From: Trichinella spiralis
Lineage: Eukaryota; Nematoda; Enoplea; Trichinellida; Trichinellidae
Direction of reading: 5' to 3'
Assembly: GCA_000181795.3 (NCBI GenBank)
Contig: CM012953.1
Location: 1,546,136 to 1,610,135, forward strand
Length of the DNA: 64,000 nucleotides
Shown here piece by piece: positions 55,313-64,000 of this stretch. Within the stretch, counting starts at the first letter, position 1, and every line of letters starts with the position of its first letter. The position numbers and the translations under genes are program-made. Under the pieces are notes generated by a model. The model was not told the DNA's origin. It searched no databases and worked only from the letters and a program-made list of their open reading frames with translations.

Positions 55313-55892
55313 TTATTTTTTGGTTTAAACTGATTTTTCATGATTTGCTGAAAAGAAATGCAATATAAAATTATAGTAGTTTCAAATAAAATTCTGAGTA
55401 AAGGTAAAATATTAAGAATTTAATGAGTGTATTAATATTTCGATATAATATGTGTAAAATATTGTTTTAAGAAATCACTGTGAAAAAAACGCATTCCAGG
55501 TCTTTATGTTTTTACATATTGCTTGTTGTCCAGTTACAAACATTTTTAGTATTACAAAGTTTCGCAATTTCAGATTTGACTGAAATATTATTTGAAAATT
55601 ATCGATTAAGAGAATAATTTTTCATTCTTTATGCATTATATGCTTTATAATTTTTATTACTAAATTTATTTATTTTTTAACTCAATATCTGTCACATGTC
55701 ATTTAATTATATATATATATACTTGTTTGAGAACTTTAAACTCATATGTTGAAAGTTTTGTTTAAATTTAAACAATAAAATTTCAGTTTGCTTATTTTAA
55801 AGTTTCAAATAACTGCATAGATGGCTTAATGGTTGAAAATTAGTTTGTTCTCGTTCTTCCAATTGAACGGTTGCTTTTTCGATTGCTTGAAA
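55313..55892. other. Spacer upstream of REEP5/6 gene
   Basis: AT-rich. A TTTCAG at 55781-55786, about 100 bases before the chosen ATG, is a candidate trans-splice acceptor. Confidence 0.45.
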
Positions 55893-56390
55893 ATGGAAAA
55901 AATTGTCCGAAGTATTTGCAAGGATGTTGCCAATGCCATCAATGATGACAGCGCATTGGTTGGCAAACTTTTTGGCAAAATTGAGCAAAAAAGTGGTCGA
56001 AGTCGTTATCAAGCTGCGATTGTGCTGGCTGGTGTGATTTGTATGCTGTTGGCTATATACAATCCCGCTGTAAAATTGTTGTGCGACTTGATTTGCATTG
56101 TCTATCCAGTAATGAAAACTTTAGCAGAGATGGAATCCATTGAGAAAAGCAGATGCAAGCAGTGGATGTTTTATTGGGTTATTTTTGGTTTGTTTACAAT
56201 TTTTGATTTATTTGCTGGCTACAATCTTCTGTTTATTGCAATCTATTGGTTACCGAAATGCATTTTCTTCCTTTCGCTTTTCACGCCGAGCTGTTTTGGA
56301 GTTGAAATACTGTATGTGAAGTTCTTCCAATCTCGCTACAGCCAGTTTATATCTGGCTGTACTACTGCCGTTGAAATGAGCACTGAATAA
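55893..56390 (+). CDS. REEP5/6-type ER-shaping protein (TB2/DP1/HVA22 family)
   Basis: Single exon, 165 residues from the second in-frame ATG (55893). An upstream ATG at 55833 would add 20 hydrophobic residues that the family lacks. These proteins insert hairpins into the endoplasmic reticulum membrane and curve its tubules (yeast Yop1, worm YOP-1). Seen here: a charged N-terminal helix ending KIEQKSGRSRYQ, a first hydrophobic hairpin (AAIVLAGVICMLLAIY, CDLICIVYP), the signature YPVMKTLAEMES with QWMFYWVIFGLF, a second hairpin, then LYVKFFQSRYSQ. The spacing from start to the KSG motif matches human REEP5. The C-terminal tail is short. It is intronless, unlike its neighbours, so an origin by retroposition is possible, but the frame is intact. 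Confidence 0.9.
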   Translation: MEKIVRSICKDVANAINDDSALVGKLFGKIEQKSGRSRYQAAIVLAGVICMLLAIYNPAVKLLCDLICIVYPVMKTLAEMESIEKSRCKQWMFYWVIFGLFTIFDLFAGYNLLFIAIYWLPKCIFFLSLFTPSCFGVEILYVKFFQSRYSQFISGCTTAVEMSTE

Positions 56391-56647
56391 CTACCATAAT
56401 TGTCATTTTCTATCACTTATTTTCTTATTCATTTTTGCATTATATGTATGTTTTAACTGCTTTCTGAAGTTTATTCTATTATCTTTCACATAAAATTCAT
56501 AAGTTTTGATTGACTTGTTTGTATATGAATATGATGCTGTTTTCCTAATTTAAAAATGTTTATGAAATATTAAAAAATAAAATAATTCTTATAATGCAAA
56601 AGTTCAATGGAATTTATAGATTTTATTAAAATAAATGTTTTCATTTG
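56391..56647. other. 3' flank of REEP5/6 gene
   Basis: AT-rich spacer with AATAAA near 56576-56581, a candidate poly(A) signal. Confidence 0.5.
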
Positions 56648-57211
56648 CAGTCGAACTTGGTTAGGTGCACACTAGATTAGTGCCCAACTTGGTTAAATGC
56701 ATCATTTTGCTGAGGCACACGAGATTTATTGTTCGCAATATATAATCCTTAACTGCAGAATAGGCGCGTTCCTTGTAGCATTAGGTTTTCCATCATCCAT
56801 ATGAGCCATTCATACTGAACAAAGTTTATTATTCACTATATTAGAAAAAGCAAGCATCTCACAGACAACGTCAACTAGCCCAAAGTCAAAGCAACTTCTG
56901 CTTTCCAAGAAAGTGACTCAGAAGAAGCTGCCGCAGATTTGGTAGCAATTCGGTCATATTTTCACGAAAACAGCATAAATCAGACTACTTAGACTGAACT
57001 GAAGAGCAACTGGTACCGCTGGTACCACAAAATAGAATTTAAAACTACATTTCCGAGTATTTTACTTCAAATAAATGGATATTTTTTGCATTAAACATAT
57101 TCATAAATCTGAAGTTATTGCTCCTTTCAGTTACTCTGCATAATTTCCAACTTTCGATAAATGCATGAAGCTTCTTGGCAAATTCCATGTGCATTTAACC
57201 AAATTCGACTG
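56648..57211 (+). mobile_element. Pogo-like non-autonomous element with both ends
   Basis: A 564-base element bounded by inverted repeats of about 24 bases: CAGTCGAACTTGGTTAGGTG on the left, CATTTAACCAAATTCGACTG on the right. TA follows the right end; the left TA is mutated. The inner sequence matches the truncated copy at 54956. No transposase frame is recognised, so it behaves like a MITE of a pogo/Tigger-type family. Confidence 0.88.
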
Positions 57212-57423
57212 TATTATGCATTTTGAAAACATTACGTATTGACAGTTTTGGTTTTTTAATTTTAAAATTAAACTGTATGATCAAAAAGTCATATTATGAT
57301 ATAAAAAAACAAGAACAAATGAATATATAAGTTTTATTTTTAGTGTTTAAATGATCTAAGCTAAGTTAAAAAGGAGACTAAGCTACCTTTTATTAAATCA
57401 TTAAAATTCTGTGTTGATAAAAA

Positions 57424-58026
57424 TTACATTTGTAGTGTATTGTCAATTTCTATTTGACAAATATAATTTTTTAAACTTCTACAACTGTGCAAGCAAACAT
57501 ATCCGCCAATGATGTTATCCACCCGACGAAAAGCTGCGCATTCAATGTCTGAAGAATTTTTACCATCTTCTTTCAATGCTAATCGTTTGGGCCATAAATA
57601 AAGTCTAAAACAAAGCTGAAATGGCTGAAACAAAAATTGCTTGCAATCTTACCTCTGTACTGGGTCAAGCCTGGGATTGTTTATCCAAACGGGATTTTTT
57701 CTCAAAGTGGTATCAATCCAAAATTCTTTCGAATGAGGTATAGTAAGAACAATTTTTCCCTGTAGAAAAATTCCATATTTTTCGTTCGAAATTTTTTTTT
57801 AATAACTCACAAATTCACTAACAGACGGAGGGAAAAATAGCTCAGCATTCAGCTTGGCGCATTCTTGTTCTGCATGCTGGAATGTTCTTTTCTGGGTAAC
57901 AATTTTATAACAGAAATTGTTGAAATATATCCAACTTTCATCGGGACAGTTTTGCAAATTTTCTTCGGCCAAAGTTGAAATTGCAGCCGACAAAGTCAGC
58001 AGCAAAATCAACAATTTTGCATGCAT
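57424..58026 (-). CDS. Small secreted C-type-lectin-like protein 2
   Basis: Three exons, 58026-57811, 57759-57653 and 57604-57424, join to 167 residues. A signal peptide (LLILLLTLSAAISTLA) precedes one C-type lectin-like domain: CPDESWIYFNNFCYKI, TFQHAEQECAKLNAELFFPP, EFWIDTTLRKNPVWINN and the closing SLKNYICQIEI. Like its paralogue at 50077-50688, it lacks EPN/QPD and WND calcium-site motifs. Intron phases (0, then 2) and positions agree with the paralogue, which supports both models. The third exon could start at one of three closely spaced AGs; 57604 keeps the frame. Sugar binding is uncertain and the role unknown. Confidence 0.8.
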
Positions 58027-59023
58027 GTTGGCCTCAATCTGAAAAATTCATTTAATCTTAAATTGATTAAATCAATGTATGCAAAATTTGCATAAAATGT
58101 TAATTATTATTATTATCTGTCCAAAAAGAAATGTACTTTTCAGTGGCAGTGTTGTTCACTGTTTATGAAGTTGTGTATGCAGAACAATTAGCGCAGTCTA
58201 AAATTACAAAATTTTAAATTATAGCTTTTATTTTGTATTAAAAAAAATCCTGCCGAATGCAGCGCAGAAATGAAAAACAGTGTTGTCCAGTTCTTGTTCT
58301 CTTTAAATTTGGTTTTGCAATGAAAGATTTCATGATAGTAATGAGAAATTTCACTACATCTAACCTAATTTAAGTAATTTAGTAAAAGCGATGAAACATC
58401 TCTTCAATCAAATTAAACTTTATTTTTACTTTTTACATAAAAGATGCTAATAATATGTATTTTCCATTTTGATATAAGAAAAAAATTTTGTTTGCATCAA
58501 TAATTGCAAATTTACAAATAGTTTTTTATTGCTTTGCTAATTTTACAATGCAGCATCACTTGTTTATTTCAATTATATGTTTTTTTTAAATTTTCAATGT
58601 ATTTTTTATTAATGGCAGTAAAGTAGAAGGAAAATTTAAAATTGCTTATTTTTTTCCAACAATTTGTTGCATTTCTATATTTTTAGGGTGTGTTTGGCCA
58701 GTGATTACAAATCAAAACAGGTCAGACATTGTATTTAGCCTATGTTTTGCATTTAATTTTCTTTTGAAGCATGAAATTTTTTATGAACAAATTTAACTAT
58801 TGAAAATTGATTACATCTATTTTGCAGCACTACGAAGAACCGTGGAACAAAAGTTAATGTTTTTGATTTGTTTTGCTATTTGATTTTGCTTTTCACTAGA
58901 AAAGATTTATTTATTTATTTATTTTAATTTATTAATTGATTTTGAAAAATTAACTATAAAAAATTATATAAAGTGTAATATTAAAATTATTTTTAAAAAA
59001 TACTTTTAAATATAATCAAAGAA
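58027..59023. other. Spacer between lectin-like gene 2 and RS gene B
   Basis: AT-rich, no gene recognised. It holds the lectin promoter and the RS gene 3' flank. Confidence 0.5.
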
Positions 59024-59980
59024 TTATCGACGTTTCACGTGATAGACTGGGACAATTCCGCGACCAAGTCTAGCTTTTCTTTTTCCTTTCCAAGTACGAC
59101 GAATCTTCGGCTTCTTCGACTGAAACTTCTTTTTACTTTTGGGATCATTACCCTCAGTATCTGTGGAACTGTACCGTCTTCGGGGTCTTGCGGGTCTGCA
59201 ACGAATTGCTCCACGATCTGGGGAATTGAGTTTCACGTAAAATCTTTTCGATGAACTGCGCCTCGTTGCAGTTCGACGCCAAGCTTGACTGTTTGACCGT
59301 TTCATGCTTTTTCTACGTTTCGATTGACGAGATGATGATGATAATGATGATGATGATGACGATGATGATGATGATATTCGAAACAAACGCCACAATGGTT
59401 GAAAACAATTTTGGCAATAAACTTCAGGAGACAATTCTACAGGATTTAATCGGCCAATTCTGGAAGAAGAACGTTGTCGATTTAAATTTGATCTGCTTCT
59501 TGTTCTTCTTCCTTTTCCGCTTCTTTTACTTTTCGGTGAACGGGATCTATCACTTCTTCTTCCTCTGGAATAACTCCTGGAACGGGAATGTCGTCGATTT
59601 ACACGAGATCTGCTTCTTGATGTTGATCTCCTGTTACTACCACTTCTTCGACGTTTCCGTGTAACAGACTCATCACCTGTGCCCCTGGAATAACTTCGAG
59701 AACGTGATCGTCGTCTATTCATATAAGATCTGCTTTTTGAAGCTGATCTTCGTCTTCCTGTTCTTCCAGTTCTCTTATCTTTTGGCGAATGGGAAGTTTC
59801 ACGACTATCTCTGGAATAGCTTCTTGAACGGGAAGAACGTTGTCGATTTACACGAGATCTGCTTCTTTTTGATCTGCTTCCCCTTTCGCTTTGACTTTTC
59901 GACGAACGGACTACATCACTTCTATCTCTGGAATATCGTCGAGAACGCGAGCGAGACCCAGAACGAGAACGTGCTGCCAT
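59024..59980 (-). CDS. RS-repeat protein with YCxxC motif, family member B
   Basis: Single exon, 318 residues from the ATG at 59980. An in-frame ATG at 60034 exists, but TCAAGCATGGCA at 59980 is shared with both paralogues. Residues 1-175 carry four or five modules of about 40 residues built on RSRSRVNRRRSRSRSYSRG and SPK. The DNA repeats with a period of 120, 126 and 117 bases between matched CTGGAA points at 59570, 59690, 59816 and 59933. Residues 186-200 hold VYCQNCFQPLWRLF, the family cysteine motif (Cys189, Cys192). A poly-serine run (203-217) encoded by ATG-like antisense triplets follows, then a Lys/Arg-rich tail ending PVYHVKRR that differs from members A and C. Likely nuclear. A splicing or chromatin role is inference. 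Confidence 0.83.
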   Translation of the reverse strand: MAARSRSGSRSRSRRYSRDRSDVVRSSKSQSERGSRSKRSRSRVNRQRSSRSRSYSRDSRETSHSPKDKRTGRTGRRRSASKSRSYMNRRRSRSRSYSRGTGDESVTRKRRRSGSNRRSTSRSRSRVNRRHSRSRSYSRGRRSDRSRSPKSKRSGKGRRTRSRSNLNRQRSSSRIGRLNPVELSPEVYCQNCFQPLWRLFRISSSSSSSSSSLSSSSRQSKRRKSMKRSNSQAWRRTATRRSSSKRFYVKLNSPDRGAIRCRPARPRRRYSSTDTEGNDPKSKKKFQSKKPKIRRTWKGKRKARLGRGIVPVYHVKRR

Positions 59981-60047
59981 GCTTGATATGCATGTACTGA
60001 TCAACTTTAGTGTTTTCTCTTCTTTTATAAACACAGTTCATTTTAAA

Positions 60048-60091
60048 GTTTAAACAAATTAACCTTTCATTTTAAAGTAATTTGTTTAAAC
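60048..60091 (-). promoter_or_regulatory. Paired GTTTAAAC palindromes upstream of RS gene B
   Basis: Exact GTTTAAAC at 60048-60055 and 60084-60091, 68-111 bases before the start codon. The minus strand also has TATAAAAG near 60023-60030, between these and the ATG. The same palindrome is found three times upstream of the paralogue at 62456. Confidence 0.5.
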
Positions 60092-62455
60092 AAAATTAAA
60101 TACTTCCTGTGGTGGGTTTACTCGTTAGCTCGATTTTGATTGGTCGTTGGTTTTAGCTATTGTATTGGCTATTTTACAGTGTTCTATGATTTGTAGATGG
60201 TTGTTTACTGAATCTTGGCGTAATATGACTATAAACAAGGAAGTAGATAAATAAATAAGTAAATGAATGAATAAAGCATTCATTGACTATTTTGCATCGA
60301 TCTGTGATTGACGAATGAGTTTCACTCTTTTTCTAAAATTATTTTTCTACTAATTTTTTATTTTACACTCTGATGGATTCTTGGGGTGGAATCCACTTCA
60401 AATCAGAAAAACAGCGAACGACGTTGAATTTTTATGAAATTTGTTTCAGCAGATAGTACTTTGCCAATTTTATATGTTTGAATCAAAAAAATAATTAATT
60501 TTAATAATTATTTGTTTACTAATTTTTAATTTATTTTAATTTTTTTAATTTAATTATTAATTTACTAATTTTTGTAATATTTCCCAAGAAAACGATAGTT
60601 TCCAATGGAGTACGCTATCTTACATTTTTTTAAACTAAAATGAGGTTTTTGTGGGCCTCAAACGAGCATCTTTTTGTGAGTTTGCTCTAAAGTTTCACAT
60701 ACACATATGGACTACTGTAATACAGCTATAACTATGATCTTAAAGTACAATATAACTAGCATACGATAATTATAGTATTTATTCTTTAACCGTTATCCTG
60801 TGAGACTTTTCTTTTTGCATTATATGTTCAATTACATAAACAAATAAATTGTTTTGCCTGTATTACCAGAAACGCAAATGAGCGCTAATTTTTTTAACAG
60901 ACTGTTCAGCTGGATTAGCTAGTTTTGACGTTTGATCTGGCTTCTAGTTTTGAATTTAGGGTGTCCTTGTTTTGGAGGCTGCGCTGTTCTTGTTGCTTTC
61001 CAAGCTAGCGCTCTGTGCTGTGTAGCAAGTTATTTTTTAGGTTTAACAATCATATTCAATGTTTCATACGTGTGGTGGATGTTAATGATGCTTTAAGTTG
61101 AACGCTTGCGTGATGAATATCTTCCCTGTTCAGCTTGTGCGCAATTGCGTCAATTGACCAGTCCCCACATTATATACTCTGGTTTTACCAGGGAGCAGTT
61201 TTTCTGTCAGCACTTTTCTTGTTATTACTGAGCGTCCTAATACCGGCTCTCCTTTTAGCTAAATCAGTCGGCAGCTTTTGGCGTTTTTCAGAAGTTGACT
61301 TTTGATGATGATTTTGAGCGTCTTTTCTGCGATGCCAAGCAATAATGTTTCGTGTCTTTGAATGGTTTGTTGTCGCCATTGATTTTCAAATGCGCTTCCA
61401 TCACCCGTCGTAAACTTCTTTTAAATCACAATCTCATGATGAAGCCATGCACCATTTACATGGGTGATTGCCCAATGTTGTAAAGAAACTCTTCTTTGAT
61501 AATTTTCATTGCTCTTGCTTTTTTAATTATGAAATTTGCAGCAATATGAATTTCATCAGTTACAGTGCCGCTACAATTCTGATAAGGAGTGCTGTTCGTT
61601 GTTTATAATTTAGATTCCTTCATATTCATATTTAATTTTGAATTAATTTTTTATTTAACATTATGAAAATTTAAATTATCTTATTTCAGGAGAATTTAAA
61701 GTTATAGTGGTGATGTAACTCTCGCCTGACCATTAACACTGCTTTATTGTCTGACATAGCAACGAAGCGTTTTTATTCAATAATTCTAACAAGCTAATTC
61801 CGTTGTCCCGAACTTTTGTTTTCAACTTGAATTTTATATATACTATCTTCGTATTTAGTGCTAGCTACCTGTTTCAACTTCCGCGTATTTCTCCGTGGCA
61901 TTGTGTTGCTGTGAGATAAGCATATTCTACCTAAATGGCGCCGCTGTTGTAATATGGGTCAACCAAGAAGTATCCAACTTTGCACTGTAGTCATACTAAT
62001 AAATAGGCAAATTTTCAAAATTTTCATAACAAGTTATTTATTATTTAAAAAAATATTTACATTTGAACATCATCTTGCAAAAGAGAATATATGAAGAACT
62101 GAAGTATTTATCATAAAGGAAAAAAATTACTTTCATAACGTTAACCGCACTGCAGCTAAATAACAAAATTCTTCCTCATGTTCATTTTTCATTAAAAAAT
62201 GTATTAATTTTATTTATCAGATGTAATTTTTTTCAAATACAAACAGAAAATTTCGAATTTCATGAAGCCTTTATTTGAAACCAATTACATGAAGCAAACA
62301 AAATAAAAAAATATTTTATTTATTTATATTAATTTTTGTAAGCACATTAATTTGTATCAACTGTTAAAAATGTAAAATAATAAAATGTGAATTTAAAAAA
62401 CGTGAAAATTATTTTTAAATGATTAATAAAGTGTTTTGGAATACGGTAATGATTA
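60092..62455. other. Spacer between RS genes B and C
   Basis: No convincing gene. The left part holds two ATTGG (CCAAT on the minus strand) near 60138-60170. A 64-residue basic minus-strand frame (61379-61185) is open but unrecognised. The right 120 bases are related to the 3' flank of gene A (shared TTTGTAAGCACATT at 62335-62348). Confidence 0.5.
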
Positions 62456-63454
62456 TTAATCATGCTGATGACTGAATGAAACAGATCCATATCCAGATTT
62501 AGTCTTTTTCTTCTTGTGCTTTCTATTTTTCTTACGATTTTTGGAATGATGTTTCTTTTTAACTTTGTGATCTGAATCATCGCTGTTAGTAAAGGTGTAA
62601 AATTTTGGCGATCTCTCATCTTTGACATCAGAGGTATGGAGAGAAATTTGCGACGAACTGCCATCACTACTAGCTTGAGTTAATGGTTGAGGTTGATCGT
62701 TCGACGGACTGAGATTTTCAGGTTTGATTATTGATTGACGATGTGATCTTTTTTCATACAGACGTTGCAAAACTTTTGAACAATTTTTGCAATAATTCCC
62801 CGGTATAGAATCTAAGGTGTACAGTCCATGATTTCTGGAAGAAGAATGTTTACGAATGATATTCATTAGCCTTCTTTTTATTATTGCTTTTTCTCTTCTT
62901 CCTCTTTCATAATCTTTCGACAAACGGAATCCTTCAAATTTATCTCTAGGGTAACTTTGAGAACGACTTGTATAATATCTGTTCCTTGTTGCTTTCCTCC
63001 TGCTTCGATCTTTTGACAATCGGGATTTGTGACTTCGATCTTTGGAATAGTTTCTAGAATGTGAACGTCGTCGCCGATTTACATGAAATCTGCTTCGTTC
63101 TCTTGATTTTCTTTCTCTAAAGCTTCGTCGACTTTTCGGTGAACGGTCAACAAAACTACTTCCTCTGGAATAGTTTCTGGAACGGGAACGTCGTCGACTT
63201 ACACGAGATCTCCTTCTACGTCTTGATCTGCTTCGTCTTTCACTTTTCCAACCCCTCGTCGAACGGTATACTTCACTTCCATCTCTAGAATACCAGTTTC
63301 TAGAATGTGAACGTCGACTTGTTGCTGATCTTCTTCTTCGATTTCTACTTCTTCGACTTCTCGGTGAATGCGATGCATCAGCATTACCTTTGGAATAGCT
63401 TCGGGAACGTGATCGAGAACGAGTGCGAGAACGAAAACGAGCACGTCTTGCCAT
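62456..63454 (-). CDS. RS-repeat protein with YCxxC motif, family member C
   Basis: Single exon, 332 residues. Start context TTTCAAGCATGGCA is shared with the two paralogues. The N-terminal part (residues 1-190) has about five RS modules (VSRRRSRSRNYSRG, HVNRRRRSHSRNYSKD) whose matched points in the DNA lie 123, 120 and 105 bases apart. The cysteine motif is NYCKNCSKVLQRLY (Cys222, Cys225). The end, SPKFYTFTNSDDSDHKVKKK and a Lys-rich tail with KSGYGSVSFSHQHD, aligns with member A, so A and C are closest relatives. Similarity goes on for at least 100 bases past the stop codon, so the duplicated unit was genomic DNA, not cDNA. Likely nuclear; function not recognised. Confidence 0.83.
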   Translation of the reverse strand: MARRARFRSRTRSRSRSRSYSKGNADASHSPRSRRSRNRRRRSATSRRSHSRNWYSRDGSEVYRSTRGWKSERRSRSRRRRRSRVSRRRSRSRNYSRGSSFVDRSPKSRRSFRERKSRERSRFHVNRRRRSHSRNYSKDRSHKSRLSKDRSRRKATRNRYYTSRSQSYPRDKFEGFRLSKDYERGRREKAIIKRRLMNIIRKHSSSRNHGLYTLDSIPGNYCKNCSKVLQRLYEKRSHRQSIIKPENLSPSNDQPQPLTQASSDGSSSQISLHTSDVKDERSPKFYTFTNSDDSDHKVKKKHHSKNRKKNRKHKKKKTKSGYGSVSFSHQHD

Positions 63455-63512
63455 GCTTGAAACGGACCAACTGAATTATTTCATATTCTTCCATTATTAT
63501 AAATATGCTGAA

Positions 63513-63580
63513 GTTTAAACAAAACATTTAAAGTTTAATGCTGAAGTTTAAACAAAACGTTTAAATTAATTTGTTTAAAC
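63513..63580 (-). promoter_or_regulatory. Triple GTTTAAAC palindromes upstream of RS gene C
   Basis: Exact GTTTAAAC at 63513-63520, 63546-63553 and 63573-63580, about 60-125 bases before the ATG, each beside an AAA or TTT flank. Placement resembles the pair upstream of gene B. Confidence 0.5.
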
Positions 63581-64000
63581 ATAAAGGAAATTTTAAACTA
63601 GTTGTTATGAATAGACAAAATTTCTAGAAATTAAGGAAAATGCTGAAATATTTGAATTGTGAAACAAACTGAAATTTAAGGAAAAGAGATGCAATGCAAT
63701 TTAAGGAAATAAAAATTTCATAATTGCACATCAGAAGTTTGTCTCAGGAAAGGTTTTATTGAAAAATAGAAAATGAATGTCTATATAAGATAAATTATTC
63801 GTAGAAAAAAATTAAAATTTATTAAACTGTCACACGTAAGAACAGATCAACGCTAAATAGCTAATGAAATAGTATAAATCACCATCCAATTAGAAATCAA
63901 AATGTAATAGCCAATCAGTGAACAAAGAGGAGGATAGAATCGAGCGAACAAAAGAAGAGCATTCCGTAGCACAATTTTCATCTAAAAATGATATGCAATA
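63581..64000. other. Spacer at right end of window
   Basis: AT-rich. CCAAT pentamers occur near 63886 and 63912 on the plus strand. No gene is seen; a neighbour may start beyond the window. Confidence 0.45.

Noticed and set aside
59251-60000. Long plus-strand frames opposite RS gene B (137 and 98 codons, Met/Phe-rich)
   Set aside because: They are antisense shadows of the Ser/Arg repeat array; their composition follows from the repeat on the other strand.

Overview
The window is eukaryotic nuclear DNA. It is strongly AT-rich, genes are split by many short introns (about 40-180 bases, TTTCAG or TTTTAG acceptors), and two 10-base N runs mark assembly joins. Short introns, a candidate trans-splice acceptor 8 bases before the rnps1 ATG, a UNC-6-like netrin and an AEX-3-like MADD suggest a nematode. 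An early-branching group such as Trichinella is my best guess; that is inference, not proof.

Layout, left to right. 1-4979: LTR-like sequence, copy 1 of a 0.7 kb dispersed repeat, then AT-rich spacer. 4980-9830: RNPS1 (+) and the nucleoporin Nup85 (-), tail to tail. 9831-16578: transposon-rich spacer with a hAT element in a perfect 8-base target duplication and a locally duplicated block. 16579-24057: the Rab3 exchange factor MADD/AEX-3 (-), about 29 exons. 24058-34609: copy 2 of the 0.7 kb repeat, the first of three single-exon arginine/serine-rich genes, a decayed piggyBac element and a gypsy-like fossil. 34610-37895: the DEAD-box helicase DDX42 (+). 40698-48993: netrin (+), seven exons and a 4.2 kb second intron. 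50077-58026: two small secreted C-type-lectin-like genes (-) flanking NARS2 (-), two pogo-like elements and a REEP5/6 gene (+). 59024-63454: two more members of the arginine/serine-rich family (-).

Functional threads. RNPS1 and DDX42 act on pre-mRNA. MADD and netrin act in neurons (vesicle release and axon guidance). Nup85, NARS2 and REEP5/6 are housekeeping genes. No operon-like gene fusion is visible.

The most interesting item is the family of three RS-repeat proteins (26461-27264, 59024-59980, 62456-63454). Each has about 40-residue RS modules encoded by about 120-base DNA repeats, then a short conserved cysteine motif (YCxxC...L). Two of the three also end in a shared lysine-rich tail. 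Two of the genes carry clusters of the palindrome GTTTAAAC upstream. I do not recognise this family.
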